The notes: a model not told the origin generated them from the sequence alone. Shown: positions 43,537 to 53,173, numbered from the stretch's first letter. The stretch: DNA of 64,000 nucleotides from Burkholderiales bacterium RIFCSPLOWO2_12_FULL_65_40 (GCA_001770955.1 MESL01000011.1:1-64000); one strand, 5' to 3'. Numbers and translations are program-made.

Positions 43537-43989
43537 TCACAGAAATTCGGGGGACTGCACCGCCAGCAGGATGGTCTCGCAAACCTCCATGCGCTGGCGC
43601 TGACGCAGCCACCAGACGGCGCCTTTGCGCAGCGCACACACCCCGGGTTTCATTTCCAGCAACTGGGCCACCGTCTGCCCCAGTACCGGCTGGTGCCCCA
43701 CCACCAGCACGGCGCCTCTGGCATGCGGCCACTGAACCAGTTCCAGAAGTTCCTGCGGCGTTCCATCCGGCAGGAGTTCTGCGCGTAGCTTGTATTTGCG
43801 CCCCAGCGCGCGCGCCGTCTGCTCCGCACGGCGGGCAGGACTCGACAGCACCCGCAGCCCCTCGGGCAGATTCCGGTCCAGCCAGGCGGCCATGCGTGCC
43901 GCCTGCTTCTCGCCGCGTGCAGTCAGCGGGCGGTGCAGATCCTCCTCGCCTTCTTCCGCTTCCGCATGGCGCCACAGGATCAGATCCAT
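43537..43989 (-). CDS. sixA: phosphohistidine phosphatase SixA-like
   Basis: A 150-residue histidine phosphatase. The catalytic RHAEAEEG motif is at residues 7-14 and the second catalytic histidine is in VVGHQPVLG. SixA removes phosphate from histidine-phosphorylated proteins (ArcB and PTS-Ntr in other bacteria). It starts 3 bp after the ppk1 stop on the same strand, so it is co-expressed with polyphosphate kinase and is likely Pho-regulated through it. Confidence 0.9.
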   Translation of the reverse strand: MDLILWRHAEAEEGEEDLHRPLTARGEKQAARMAAWLDRNLPEGLRVLSSPARRAEQTARALGRKYKLRAELLPDGTPQELLELVQWPHARGAVLVVGHQPVLGQTVAQLLEMKPGVCALRKGAVWWLRQRQRMEVCETILLAVQSPEFL

Positions 43990-43992
43990 CGT

Positions 43993-46197
43993 TCAGCCTT
44001 TCTGGCCTGAAGGTGCATACCGGCCCATGAGTGCATTTTGCGCACCCGTCCCGGTGACGGGCTTTCCGGCATGGACATACGCTCCTCCCGGCTGGAGCTC
44101 CCACGCATCCCGATCATCGTGCAGGTAGGCCACGAGACACTCGTCGATGATGTGCTGACGCAGTTCCGGGTCGGTGATGGGCCAGGAAATCTCGACCCTG
44201 CGCATCATGTTGCGGTTCATCCAGTCCGCACTGGACAGGTAGAGATCTTCTTCAGCACCGCAGCGGAAGTAAAAAACCCTGGAGTGCTCCAGAAAACGGC
44301 CAATGATCGACCGCACCCGGATGTTGTCCGTCATGCCCGGAACCTGCGCGGGCAGGATGCAGGCACCACGGACGATGAGGTCGATACGCGCCCCGCGCTG
44401 ACCCGCCAGCACCAATGCATGCGCAATGGCTTCGTCGGTCAATGCATTCATCTTGGCAACGATGCGGCCACCCTCTCCCCGTTGGGCAGCCAGTCCGACC
44501 TGCTCGATCTTTTCCAGGGTCCGCCGATGCAGGTGAAAAGGCGCCACCTGCAAGCGCCGCATGCGCGGCAGGCGGTTCTGGCTCGCCAGATGATTGAACA
44601 CATTGTCCATATCCGCCGTGGTGTCCGCGTCGGCGGTCAGATAGCTCAGATCCGTGTACAGCCTTGCGGTACCCGGGTTGTAGTTGCCCGTGGACAAATG
44701 CCCATAGCGAACCAGTTGCCGACCTTCACGACGCGTCACCAGCAGCATCTTCGCGTGGGTCTTCAGGCCGACCACGCCAAACACCACCTGCGCACCCACC
44801 GACTCCAGAGCTTCGGCCCAATTGATATTGGCTTCTTCGTCGAATCGCGCCTTCAGTTCCACCACCGCCATGACTTCCTTGCCCCGGCGGACTGCTTCGC
44901 GCAGCAAGTCCAGCATCTGATGATCAGAGCCGGTGCGGTAGATGGTCTGCTTGATCGCCACCACCTGAGGATCATGGACCGCCTCGCGCAGGAAAGCCAG
45001 CACGCCATCGAAACTCTCGAAGGGCTGGTGCATCACCACATCGCGCTGGCGCAGTTGCTCCAGAATGGATGCCCCTTGCTGCAGCAGCTGCGGTTTGGTC
45101 GGGCGCCACGGCGGGAAAAGCAGCGACGGGTCGGCCACAAGGTCCACCAGTTGGGACAAGCGAACCAGATTCACAGGCCCATGCACCCGGTAAAGCGCGG
45201 CGGCGGGCAGATCGAACTGCCGCAGCAAAAAGTCCGACAGGTAATCAGAGCAGCCCGCAGACACCTCCAGGCGCACCGCCTGACCGAAATTGCGCTGCTG
45301 CAGCCCCTGCCGGAGCACCATACGCAGATTGCGGGCATCCTCTTCATCCACGGCCAGATCGGAGTGCCGCGTCACCCTGAATTGAGAAAATTGCGTGACC
45401 TCTCGACCCGGAAAGAGATCGTCCAGGTGCGCACGGATGACGCTGGACACACTGACAAACTGCATGCTTTTCGGCGCGACGCTGGACGGCATGCGCATGA
45501 AACGGGGCAGCAGACGGGGCACACGCACAATGGCGATTTCATTCTCTCGCCCAAAGGCATCCCGCCCCTTGAGGCGCACAATGAAATTGAGCGACTTGTT
45601 GGCCACCTGGGGGAAGGGATGCGCGGGATCCAGCCCCACGGGCACCAGCAACGGCCGGACTTCCCGGACGAAATAGTCGTGCACCCAGCGCCGCTGCGCC
45701 GGCGTGCGATCCCCGTGCGAAACGATATGGATCCCTTTTTTGGCCAGCGCCGGGATCAATGCCTCGTTGTACAAGGCGTACTGCCGCTCCACCAGGTCAT
45801 GGGCTTTGGTTGCCAGCGCCTCGAAGGAGGCCACGGTGTAAGGCCCCTTGGTCTCTCCGTTGCTGGCCGCCGTGATGTGGGGCTCGGCACGCACCTCAAA
45901 AAACTCGTCCAGATTCGACGACACGATGCTGAGGAAGCGCAGCCGCTCCAGCAAAGGGACATCCTTGCGTCCTACCCAGTCGAAAACCCGTTCGTTGAAG
46001 GCCAGAATGCTGTGATCGCGGTCGAGAAAAAGCGTTGGCGGTGGCTCGTGCGAAGGCGGGGGGCTGACAACGGAGCCCACCGACGGATCCGATTCCACCG
46101 CAGCCCGCAGATCGCCCTTCAGTTCTGTCCCCTGGGTCTCCGAGGCCACAGGGTCGTGCGGCAAGGTCACGTTGTTTTCAGTGGAAAAAGGTGACAT
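43993..46197 (-). CDS. ppk1: polyphosphate kinase 1
   Basis: 734 residues from the ATG at 46197 (a GTG two codons earlier is possible). The conserved core starts at LFLDRDHSILAFNERVFDW and FLSIVSSNLDEFFEVR. The autophosphorylated histidine is in GLKTHAKMLLV and the second active-site histidine is in the segment near RLQVAPFHLHRRTL. It makes polyphosphate from ATP reversibly. The first ~55 residues are a lineage-specific Pro/Ser-rich tail. A Pho box lies upstream. Confidence 0.97.
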   Translation of the reverse strand: MSPFSTENNVTLPHDPVASETQGTELKGDLRAAVESDPSVGSVVSPPPSHEPPPTLFLDRDHSILAFNERVFDWVGRKDVPLLERLRFLSIVSSNLDEFFEVRAEPHITAASNGETKGPYTVASFEALATKAHDLVERQYALYNEALIPALAKKGIHIVSHGDRTPAQRRWVHDYFVREVRPLLVPVGLDPAHPFPQVANKSLNFIVRLKGRDAFGRENEIAIVRVPRLLPRFMRMPSSVAPKSMQFVSVSSVIRAHLDDLFPGREVTQFSQFRVTRHSDLAVDEEDARNLRMVLRQGLQQRNFGQAVRLEVSAGCSDYLSDFLLRQFDLPAAALYRVHGPVNLVRLSQLVDLVADPSLLFPPWRPTKPQLLQQGASILEQLRQRDVVMHQPFESFDGVLAFLREAVHDPQVVAIKQTIYRTGSDHQMLDLLREAVRRGKEVMAVVELKARFDEEANINWAEALESVGAQVVFGVVGLKTHAKMLLVTRREGRQLVRYGHLSTGNYNPGTARLYTDLSYLTADADTTADMDNVFNHLASQNRLPRMRRLQVAPFHLHRRTLEKIEQVGLAAQRGEGGRIVAKMNALTDEAIAHALVLAGQRGARIDLIVRGACILPAQVPGMTDNIRVRSIIGRFLEHSRVFYFRCGAEEDLYLSSADWMNRNMMRRVEISWPITDPELRQHIIDECLVAYLHDDRDAWELQPGGAYVHAGKPVTGTGAQNALMGRYAPSGQKG

Positions 46198-46230
46198 GGG
46201 CACGTTGAATTGCGAAAGAATGACCCACGA

Positions 46231-46264
46231 AGTATTCAGGGACGAGGTGACAGTTTGATGACAC
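46231..46264 (-). promoter_or_regulatory. Pho box and -10 of ppk1-sixA
   Basis: Minus strand: GTGTCAT (46264-46258), CAAA, CTGTCAC (46253-46247), a 10-nt spacer, then AATACT (46236-46231). This is the best match of the three Pho sites. The expected start leaves a leader of about 27 nt. A TTGACA sequence further upstream (46297-46292) could serve a second promoter. Confidence 0.85.
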
Positions 46265-46311
46265 CCATCTTTACATTGCTGTGACCTGTCATGTCAAGCA
46301 CGGGGCGTTCG

Positions 46312-47148
46312 TCAGGCCCCCAGAAAATGCTTACGGTACCGCGCTGGAAGATCGCCAATGCGCATCATCATGGGCAAATCGGCCGAGTTGAAATCCGGAT
46401 CCCAGGCCGGAGCACCCAGAACTCGCGCACCCAGACGCAGATACCCTTTGATGAGCGCGGGCGGTTCAATATCCAGCGAGTCATCCAGTCGTTCCACCGG
46501 CAAGGGCAGACGGGGCATCACCTGGTATTCAATGGCCGCCAGATGGGTCTGCCGCAATTGCCGCCAGATGCTTGCCGCGGCATCGCCACAGACCACACCG
46601 TTGCGGACCATGGGAATACTGGCGCACCCCACCATGGTATCGAGCTGGTTTCGCACCATGAAATCGGCCAGCGCGCCCCAGAGCGCCAGAATCACGCCAC
46701 CATGCCGATGCTGGGCATGCACGCAGCTGCGCCCCAGCTCCACCATGCGGGAGCGCAAACTGCGCAGCCGGGTCAGATCGAACTCGGTATCACTGTAGGT
46801 GCTGCCGATTCGCCTGGCCTGCGTCGGCGTCAGAACGCGGTAAGTACCAATGACTTCCCGGGTCTGACTGTCGCGCACCAGCAAGTGCTCGCAGAAATCA
46901 TCAAAAATGTCGATGTCATGCTCCGCAATGGGTGACTTCAACCGCGCTCCCATCTCTTTGGCGAACACGTCATATCTCAGTCGCTGCGCCTCGCGGACTT
47001 CATCCAGATGGCGCGCCCAAGCCACTTCCACGCCGGCACGCCCGGGCGCAGCGATGACCGTTCCGCCCGAGCGGTCCTGGCCGTGAAGCGACCCCTGGTG
47101 CCAGGCAACCGGCGACAGGGGGATTGTGGAACTGGGCACATCATTCAT
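46312..47148 (-). CDS. OlsB-like GNAT N-acyltransferase
   Basis: A 278-residue protein of the acyl-ACP-dependent GNAT group (PF13444-like). Diagnostic stretches are EAQRLRYDVFAKEMGARL, IDIFDDFCEHLLVRD, IGTYRVLTP and VELGRSCVHAQHRHGGVI. OlsB adds a 3-hydroxyacyl chain to ornithine, the first step to ornithine lipids, membrane lipids that replace phospholipids in phosphate starvation. Its location beside ppk1 and the pho genes fits. I found no convincing Pho box before it and the second acyltransferase (OlsA) is not in the window. Confidence 0.78.
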   Translation of the reverse strand: MNDVPSSTIPLSPVAWHQGSLHGQDRSGGTVIAAPGRAGVEVAWARHLDEVREAQRLRYDVFAKEMGARLKSPIAEHDIDIFDDFCEHLLVRDSQTREVIGTYRVLTPTQARRIGSTYSDTEFDLTRLRSLRSRMVELGRSCVHAQHRHGGVILALWGALADFMVRNQLDTMVGCASIPMVRNGVVCGDAAASIWRQLRQTHLAAIEYQVMPRLPLPVERLDDSLDIEPPALIKGYLRLGARVLGAPAWDPDFNSADLPMMMRIGDLPARYRKHFLGA

Positions 47149-47394
47149 GGGAACTCCTTGGGTCTATCTACCGCTGCCGCAGGAATGGCGACGTCTCCGG
47201 ACAGGGCGCAAGCCCTGGCTTTCTGCGGGCAAGTGTGGTGTGCCCCGATGACGACACCATGTCAGTCCCATGGCCAGTCGATGACACCTCGGCCACCGCA
47301 GAGGTCGGCACCCGATGGGCAGACCCTTGGCACCCCCTTTTCATCCCTCACCACCCTTGGCGGCGAATCCCGATACAATTGAACACAATTTACA

Positions 47395-47423
47395 GACGGG
47401 GTCGGGGATGCTCCCGCCCCGTC
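47395..47423 (+). other. leader stem-loop before the second GGDEF-EAL gene
   Basis: GACGGGG (47395-47401) pairs with CCCCGTC (47417-47423), and inside it CGGG with CCCG, giving an 11-bp stem with one bulge. It ends 12 nt before the start codon at 47436, and a TACAAT -10 box at 47374-47379 puts it at the very 5' end of the mRNA. The remaining upstream gap (47149-47373) shows no gene. Confidence 0.5.
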
Positions 47424-47435
47424 ATCCTCGGTGAA

Positions 47436-49730
47436 ATGTCCTTGTTGCACGACAGTCCCGGCTTACGTCCGTCCGAACTCCCGCCCGATTCCGCCCTTGA
47501 GCGCACCTTGCGTGAACAGCAGACCCTGCTGGACAACGCCGGGGCGGGCATTGCCTTCATTCGCCAGCAGCGGGTGGTGCGCTGCAACCTGCGCTATGCC
47601 CAGATCTTCGGCTACGAAGCTCCGGAGGATCTGTGTGGCCAGCGCAGCGAGAGCTTCTACCCCGACACCGCTGCGTTTCGGGAGCTCGGGCGTGCGGCCT
47701 ATCCGGTGGTTTCCGCCGGGGAAACCTTCCGGGTCGAACGCATCATGCGCCGTCGAGACGGCTCCATGTTCTGGGGGCGCCTGACGGGCAGTCTGATCAA
47801 CCCCAAGGACACATCGGAAGGTTCCATCTGGCTCATCGACGACATCAATGAGCAGAAGAATGCCCAGGTCCAGCTGGACGCCGCCATCTGGGAAAAACAG
47901 ATTCTTCTGGACAATGCCATGGTCGGCATCGTCTACCTGCGCAACCGGCACCTGACACGGTGCAACCGGCACTTCGAGCTGATGCTGGGTTACGCGCCCG
48001 GAGAGCTGGAGGGCAGCTCTTCCAGACGCTGGCTTCCCAGCGAGGCCGTCTGGGAAGACGTGGGCACACGGTGCTACGAGCCACTGGCCCAGGGACTGGC
48101 CTTCGAGGGAGAGCTGCCACTGCGCCGCAAGGACGGTACCCCGGTCGTATGCGATGTGCGAAGCAAGGCCATTGATCCGTCCAACCTTTCGCTGGGATCC
48201 ATCTGGATCTGCATGGACATCACCGAACGCAAGCAGGCCCAGACCGAACTGATCAAGGTCCATGCCGAGCTGGAGTGGCTGGTGGCCGAGCGCACCCAGC
48301 AACTGAGTGAAACGGTGGCCAACCTCCACCGCGAGATCGACGACCGCAAGCTCGATCAGGAACGCATCTACTGGCTGGCGCACTACGATCCCCTCACAGG
48401 CCTGCCCAATCGCACCCTGCTGGCCGAGCGCAGCACCCAGGCCATCGAGGTGGCGCGCCAGGAGCAGACACCGATCTCCGTGATCTTCCTGGACCTCGAC
48501 CACTTCAAGCATGTGAACGATTCTCTCGGTCACCGCGTGGGAGACGCACTACTGGTGCAGATTGCCAGGCGCCTGCGCGCCGTGGTGCGCGAAAAGGACA
48601 CCGTCTGCAGACTGGGGGGCGACGAATTCATCCTGTTGCTGCCAGGCGCCAATGCCAAGGGCGCTGCGCGCGTGGCGGGCAAGTTGCTGGAAGCCTCGCG
48701 CCAGCCCTACCAAATCGATCACCACGAACTCACCATGGCGCCGTCCATGGGCATTGCGGTGTATCCGGACGACGGTACCGACTTCGACTCCCTGAGTCAG
48801 TCGGCCGACGTCGCCATGTACCGCGCCAAGCAGGGCGGACGCAACACCTTCCGCTTCTTCACACCGGAGATGCAGGCCCACTCGGTGCGGGCACTGCAAC
48901 TGGAAAACGCACTGCGCCGCGCACTGGAGCGCGAACAGTTCAGCCTGCACTACCAGCCGCAGGTGTGTATTGCCACCCAGCAGGTGCTGGGAGTGGAGGC
49001 CCTGCTGCGCTGGGAGCATCCCGAACTGGGAATGGTCTCACCTGCCGAGTTCATACCCATCGCGGAGGATTGCGGACAGATCCTGCCCATTGGTGAGTGG
49101 GTGTTGCGCACCGCGCTGGCCCAACTCAAAAGCTGGCATACCCAGGGGCTGACACTGCCGACCATGTCGGTCAACCTGTCGGCCGTGCAGTTTCGCCAGC
49201 CCCGGCTTCCGGAGCTGATTTCGCGCATCCTGGCCGATGCGTGCCTTTCCCCCGGCTCGCTCGAACTGGAGCTGACCGAGGGCGTGGCCATGGATGACCC
49301 GCGCATGGCCATCGACACCATGGACCAGTTGCACGCGCTCGGGGTGCAACTCTCGATTGACGACTTCGGCACGGGCTACTCTTCGCTAAGCCAGCTCAAG
49401 CGCTTTCCGATCGGCAAGCTCAAGATCGACCAGTCTTTCGTGCGCGACCTGGACGAAGACGCCAACGACCGCGCCATCGTCAGCGCCATCATTCGCATGG
49501 CGCAGGCCCTGGGCATGCAGACCATCGCGGAAGGGGTGGAGACGCGCGGCCAGTTTGACTTTCTGCGCGACCAGGGCTGCGACCAGGCCCAGGGCTTCTA
49601 CTGCGGGCACCCTCAGGCAGCAGACCAGCTCCAGATCTACCTTCAGGCCTGCCGCAAGGCCCAGCAAAGCGGGATGTCCGCAGGCCAGCGCCCCAACCCG
49701 GCCAACGCATTCACCGCTTTCCTGCGTTGA
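47436..49730 (+). CDS. PAS-PAS-GGDEF-EAL protein (c-di-GMP turnover)
   Basis: 764 residues from the ATG at 47436; the frame is open further upstream, but that part lacks protein-like sequence. No membrane helix, so a cytoplasmic sensor. Two PAS domains (LLDNAGAGIAFIRQQRVVRC; LLDNAMVGIVYLRNRHLTRC) are followed by a coiled linker, GGDEF at residues 394-398 with an RxxD (REKD) inhibitory site, and EALLRW from about residue 521 with DDFGTGYSSLSQL. Both catalytic motifs are intact. The duplicated PAS domains share the LLDNA[GM]-G-I start, evidence of internal duplication. Confidence 0.93.
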   Translation: MSLLHDSPGLRPSELPPDSALERTLREQQTLLDNAGAGIAFIRQQRVVRCNLRYAQIFGYEAPEDLCGQRSESFYPDTAAFRELGRAAYPVVSAGETFRVERIMRRRDGSMFWGRLTGSLINPKDTSEGSIWLIDDINEQKNAQVQLDAAIWEKQILLDNAMVGIVYLRNRHLTRCNRHFELMLGYAPGELEGSSSRRWLPSEAVWEDVGTRCYEPLAQGLAFEGELPLRRKDGTPVVCDVRSKAIDPSNLSLGSIWICMDITERKQAQTELIKVHAELEWLVAERTQQLSETVANLHREIDDRKLDQERIYWLAHYDPLTGLPNRTLLAERSTQAIEVARQEQTPISVIFLDLDHFKHVNDSLGHRVGDALLVQIARRLRAVVREKDTVCRLGGDEFILLLPGANAKGAARVAGKLLEASRQPYQIDHHELTMAPSMGIAVYPDDGTDFDSLSQSADVAMYRAKQGGRNTFRFFTPEMQAHSVRALQLENALRRALEREQFSLHYQPQVCIATQQVLGVEALLRWEHPELGMVSPAEFIPIAEDCGQILPIGEWVLRTALAQLKSWHTQGLTLPTMSVNLSAVQFRQPRLPELISRILADACLSPGSLELELTEGVAMDDPRMAIDTMDQLHALGVQLSIDDFGTGYSSLSQLKRFPIGKLKIDQSFVRDLDEDANDRAIVSAIIRMAQALGMQTIAEGVETRGQFDFLRDQGCDQAQGFYCGHPQAADQLQIYLQACRKAQQSGMSAGQRPNPANAFTAFLR

Positions 49731-49760
49731 TCCACCGCACAAAATGCGGACAATCCGCCA

Positions 49761-50795
49761 TCAGCGCACTGGGTAGGCGTACATCAGTCCGCCCTCGGTC
49801 CATTGCCTATTGAGCCCGCGCGGCAGGGCCAGCGGAGATTTGGGACCGACATTGCGCTCGAAGATTTCGCCGTAATGGCCGGTGGCCTTGAGTGCGCGGA
49901 CCATCCATTCCCTGTCCAGCCCCAGCATCTTCCCGGTGTCCTCGGTACCGCCCAGGATCCGCTGCACCACGGGATCGTGATTGCTGCTCTTCATCTGCTC
50001 CACCTTGGCCTGGGTGATGCCGTACTCCTCGGCCTCGATCAAACCGTGGATCACCCATTTGACAATGGCATACCACTCATCGTCCCCCCGGCGCACCAGC
50101 GGCCCGAGCGGCTCCTTGGAGATCAGTTCAGACAAGATGATGTGATCGGTCGGTTTGGTGGACTGCCGGCTGCGGATGGATGCCAGCCCCGAGGCATCGG
50201 ACGTATAGGCACTGCAGCGCCCTCCGAAATAGGCCGCCGTCGCCGCATCTTCTTTCTCGAACAGCACGGGCTGGATCCCCAGGCCACGGGCTCTGGAATA
50301 GTCCGACAGATTCCGCTCGGAGGTGGTGCCCGATTGCACGCACACCTTCTGCCCCTTGAGCTGCCGGGTCGTCCGGATGCTGCTCCGGGCGGGCACGATG
50401 AAGCCCTGGCCGTCGAAGTAGGTCACGGCCGTCAGCAGCAAGCCCATGGACGCATCGCGCGACAGCGTGAAGGTCGTGTTGCGCGAAAGCACGTCGATCT
50501 CGCCAGACTGCAGTGCGGTAAAGCGCTGCTGTGCTGTCAGGGGCACATAGGTGACCTTGGCCGGATCTCCCACAACGGCGGAGGCAATGGCACGGCAGAT
50601 GTCCACATCCAGCCCCATCCACCGGCCACCGGCATCGGGCGCAGAAAAGCCCGCCAGGCCGGTATGCACACCGCACACCACCTGCCCCCGCGACCGGATG
50701 CCATCAAGCGTCTTGCCCGCCTGGGCGGGCATGGAAAACAGCGCTCCGGCCATTGCCAGCACGGCAAGCACCCCCTTGAACCAGATCGTATTCAT
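49761..50795 (-). CDS. amino-acid ABC transporter substrate-binding protein (orphan)
   Basis: 344 residues from the ATG at 50795, directly ahead of a signal peptide (WFKGVLAVLAMAGALFSMPAQA). The mature protein (RSRGQVVCGVHTGLAGFSAP, MGLDVDICRAIASAV, LQSGEIDVLSRNTTFTLSRD) belongs to the AapJ/general L-amino-acid binding family. No permease or ATPase gene is nearby, so it may serve a transporter encoded elsewhere or act as a sensor component. It is convergent with the GGDEF-EAL gene. Confidence 0.9.
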   Translation of the reverse strand: MNTIWFKGVLAVLAMAGALFSMPAQAGKTLDGIRSRGQVVCGVHTGLAGFSAPDAGGRWMGLDVDICRAIASAVVGDPAKVTYVPLTAQQRFTALQSGEIDVLSRNTTFTLSRDASMGLLLTAVTYFDGQGFIVPARSSIRTTRQLKGQKVCVQSGTTSERNLSDYSRARGLGIQPVLFEKEDAATAAYFGGRCSAYTSDASGLASIRSRQSTKPTDHIILSELISKEPLGPLVRRGDDEWYAIVKWVIHGLIEAEEYGITQAKVEQMKSSNHDPVVQRILGGTEDTGKMLGLDREWMVRALKATGHYGEIFERNVGPKSPLALPRGLNRQWTEGGLMYAYPVR

Positions 50796-50868
50796 GGGTC
50801 CATCTCCGTTTTTTGGATTCAGGATTTGACGAAAAGACATCGCGCTTTCACAGCATTGATTAACAACA

Positions 50869-50929
50869 AAAAATGCCATTTAAGACCATGCAGCAAGCGT
50901 GAAAAGCTATATTTTCTATAGCATCAACC
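50869..50929 (-). repeat. GCTAT-type dispersed repeat (copy 8), intergenic
   Basis: Minus strand: GCTATAGAAAATATAGC hairpin, then a degenerate TTTTCACGCTTGCTGC and a GGCATTTTTTG tail. It reaches a few bases into the 3' end of glmM and could act as its terminator. Confidence 0.65.
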
Positions 50930-52258
50930 TTGCCGGGCCGCATCGGCCAGGCGTTCTGCAGCGGCGCTGGCCTGTGCCGGGTCGCGCGCTTCAACCATCA
51001 CGCGCAACAGGGGTTCGGTGCCACTGGCGCGGATCAACGCCCGCCCGGTTTCGCCCAGCTCGGCCTCGACCGCCTGCGTTTCCCGGGCCAGCCGGTCATT
51101 GGCACGCCAATCCTGGCCGGGTTGGAGGCGCACGTTCAGCAGCACCTGCGGGAAGAGCGTCACGCCTTCCAGCATCTGCGCCAGGGTCTGCCCATTGCGC
51201 ACGCAGGTTTGCAAGACCTGCAAGGCGCTGACCAGGCCATCCCCCGTGGTGTGCTTGTCGAGCACCAGCAGATGGCCCGAGCCCTCGCCACCCAGCACCC
51301 AGTGGTGGCGCGCCAGTTCTTCAAGCACGTAGCGGTCACCCACCTTGGCGCGCACCAGCTTGACGCCGCGCTCCTTCAGTGCCAGCTCGATGGCCATGTT
51401 GGTCATGAGCGTACCCACGACACCGGGCACATGCTCATCGCGCGCCATGCGGTCACGCACCATGAGGTACAGCAACTCGTCACCGTTGTACAGGCGCCCG
51501 GCGGCGTCCACCATCTGCAGCCGGTCGGCATCTCCATCCAGGGCAATACCGTAGTCGGCATGGTTGGCGCGCACGGAGCGCACCAGGGCGTCGGGGTGCG
51601 TGGCACCCACTTCATGGTTGATGTTCAGCCCGTCGGGCGAGCAGCCGATGGCGATGACTTCGGCCCCCAGCTCATGGAAGACCTTGGGTGCAATGTGATA
51701 CGCAGCACCGTGCGCCGCATCCACCACGATCTTCAGGCCCTTGAGGGTCAGATCCTGGGGAAAAGTGCTCTTGCAGAACTCGATGTACCGCCCCGCTGCA
51801 TCATCCAGCCGCCGCGTCTTGCCCAGCGCGGCCGACTCGACCCAGACCGGGGGCTCATCCAGCGCCGCCTCGACGGCCAGCTCCCAGGCATCGGGCAACT
51901 TGGTGCCCTGGGCGCTGAAGAATTTGATGCCGTTGTCTGCAAAGGCATTGTGGCTGGCCGATATCACCACGCCCAGGCTGGCGCGCTGCGCGCGCGTAAG
52001 GTAGGCCACGCCCGGCGTGGGCAGGGGCCCGAGCAGCAGTACATCGACCCCGGCGGAGTTGAAACCCGACTCCAGCGCGCTCTCCAGCATGTAGCCCGAG
52101 ATACGCGTGTCCTTGCCGATCAGCACCAGCGGGCGCTCCTCGGTCTGGCGCAGCACGCGCCCCACGGCGTGGGCCAGGCGCAGCACGAAATCGGGCGTGA
52201 TCGGGGACTGGCCCACGGTGCCGCGAATGCCATCGGTGCCAAAGTACTTGCGCGTCAT
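50924..52258 (-). CDS. glmM: phosphoglucosamine mutase
   Basis: A 444-residue enzyme converting glucosamine-6-P to glucosamine-1-P for peptidoglycan and LPS. The phosphoserine is S102 in VISASHNAF, the metal loop is DGDADR, and the sugar-binding GEGSGH and phosphate-binding [10 protein letters not shown] motifs are present. The start overlaps the folP stop by 4 bp. The ftsH-folP-glmM order is widely conserved. Confidence 0.97.
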   Translation of the reverse strand: MTRKYFGTDGIRGTVGQSPITPDFVLRLAHAVGRVLRQTEERPLVLIGKDTRISGYMLESALESGFNSAGVDVLLLGPLPTPGVAYLTRAQRASLGVVISASHNAFADNGIKFFSAQGTKLPDAWELAVEAALDEPPVWVESAALGKTRRLDDAAGRYIEFCKSTFPQDLTLKGLKIVVDAAHGAAYHIAPKVFHELGAEVIAIGCSPDGLNINHEVGATHPDALVRSVRANHADYGIALDGDADRLQMVDAAGRLYNGDELLYLMVRDRMARDEHVPGVVGTLMTNMAIELALKERGVKLVRAKVGDRYVLEELARHHWVLGGEGSGHLLVLDKHTTGDGLVSALQVLQTCVRNGQTLAQMLEGVTLFPQVLLNVRLQPGQDWRANDRLARETQAVEAELGETGRALIRASGTEPLLRVMVEARDPAQASAAAERLADAARQG

Positions 52259-53127
52259 GCGGGGTTCTCCTCGTTGTTATGGGTGTTGCGATCGCTGCGG
52301 TCCTGCTGGTGCATGGCCTGCCAGACGGCCAGCGCCTGTGCTGTCTCGCGCACGTCGTGCACCCGCACCACGCGTGCACCGCGCTCCACGGCCAGCAGCG
52401 CAGCCGCCACGCTGGGCTGGAGCCGCTCGCTCACGTCCAGCCCCGTCACGGCGCCCAGCGAGGATTTGCGCGACCAGCCGGCCAGCAGCGGATAGCCCAG
52501 CGCCAGCAGTTCGCTCTGGCGGGCCAGCAATGCAAAATTCTGCGCCACGCTCTTGCCGAAACCAATGCCATAGTCCAGCACAATGCGACTCTTTTCGACT
52601 CCAAGCGCCCGCAGATGAAGCGCTGAATGCTCCAGAAAAGAGAGCACTTGCGGTACGCCGTCGCCGTCCATGGGTGCCACCTGCATGGTCTGCGGGTTGC
52701 GGTGCATGTGCATCAGACACACGCCGCAGGACGGATGCGCGGCCACCACGTCGGCCGCACCGGGCTGCCGCAGCGCCCAGATGTCGTTGATGATGTCTGC
52801 ACCGAGGTCCAGCACCTGCCGCATGACCTCGGGCTTGTAGGTGTCCACCGAAACCGGAACGCCCAGGCGGACAGCTTCACGCACCACGGGCAACACACGC
52901 GCCAGCTCCTCGTCCAATGGCACGGCGGGGCTCCCCGGACGGGTGGACTCGCCTCCGATATCCAGCATGTCGGCACCATCAAGCAGCAGTTGCTCGCAGT
53001 GGCGCAGTGCGGCGGTGGCCGTTGCATGGAGACCTCCATCCGAAAAAGAATCGGGGGTGGCATTCACGATGCCCATGATCCGGGGGCGCGAGAGATCCAT
53101 CGCGAAACGAGCGGTTTGCCAGATCAT
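52255..53127 (-). CDS. folP: dihydropteroate synthase
   Basis: A 290-residue TIM-barrel enzyme joining pterin pyrophosphate and p-aminobenzoate in folate synthesis; the sulfonamide target. [15 protein letters not shown] holds the pyrophosphate loop, [11 protein letters not shown] the second loop, and [13 protein letters not shown] follows. An ATG at 53103 is an alternative start. It is translationally coupled to glmM (ATGA overlap). An intrinsic terminator separates it from ftsH. Confidence 0.96.
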   Translation of the reverse strand: MIWQTARFAMDLSRPRIMGIVNATPDSFSDGGLHATATAALRHCEQLLLDGADMLDIGGESTRPGSPAVPLDEELARVLPVVREAVRLGVPVSVDTYKPEVMRQVLDLGADIINDIWALRQPGAADVVAAHPSCGVCLMHMHRNPQTMQVAPMDGDGVPQVLSFLEHSALHLRALGVEKSRIVLDYGIGFGKSVAQNFALLARQSELLALGYPLLAGWSRKSSLGAVTGLDVSERLQPSVAAALLAVERGARVVRVHDVRETAQALAVWQAMHQQDRSDRNTHNNEENPA

Positions 53128-53149
53128 GCGAGAGCGAGGACAGGAATGT

Positions 53150-53173
53150 AAAAACGGGGCACAGCAGGCCCCG
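53150..53173 (-). terminator. intrinsic terminator between ftsH and folP
   Basis: Minus strand: CGGGGC-CTGCTGT-GCCCCG (6-bp stem, 7-nt loop) followed by TTTTT (53154-53150). It is 23 bp before the folP ATG, leaving almost no room for a separate folP promoter, so folP-glmM may depend on read-through. Confidence 0.75.

Noticed and set aside
44038-46194. 718-codon plus-strand frame opposite ppk1
   Set aside because: Antisense of a full-length polyphosphate kinase; composition typical of a shadow.
47220-47300. Possible Pho box before the OlsB-like gene
   Set aside because: ATGACG, TGTCAG and ATGACAC occur, but not as direct repeats with 11-bp spacing.
47124-47435. Upstream extension of the second GGDEF-EAL protein by 104 residues
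   Set aside because: The sequence there contains a -10 box and the leader hairpin and reads as Trp/Pro/Arg-rich non-protein; the conserved PAS begins after the ATG at 47436.
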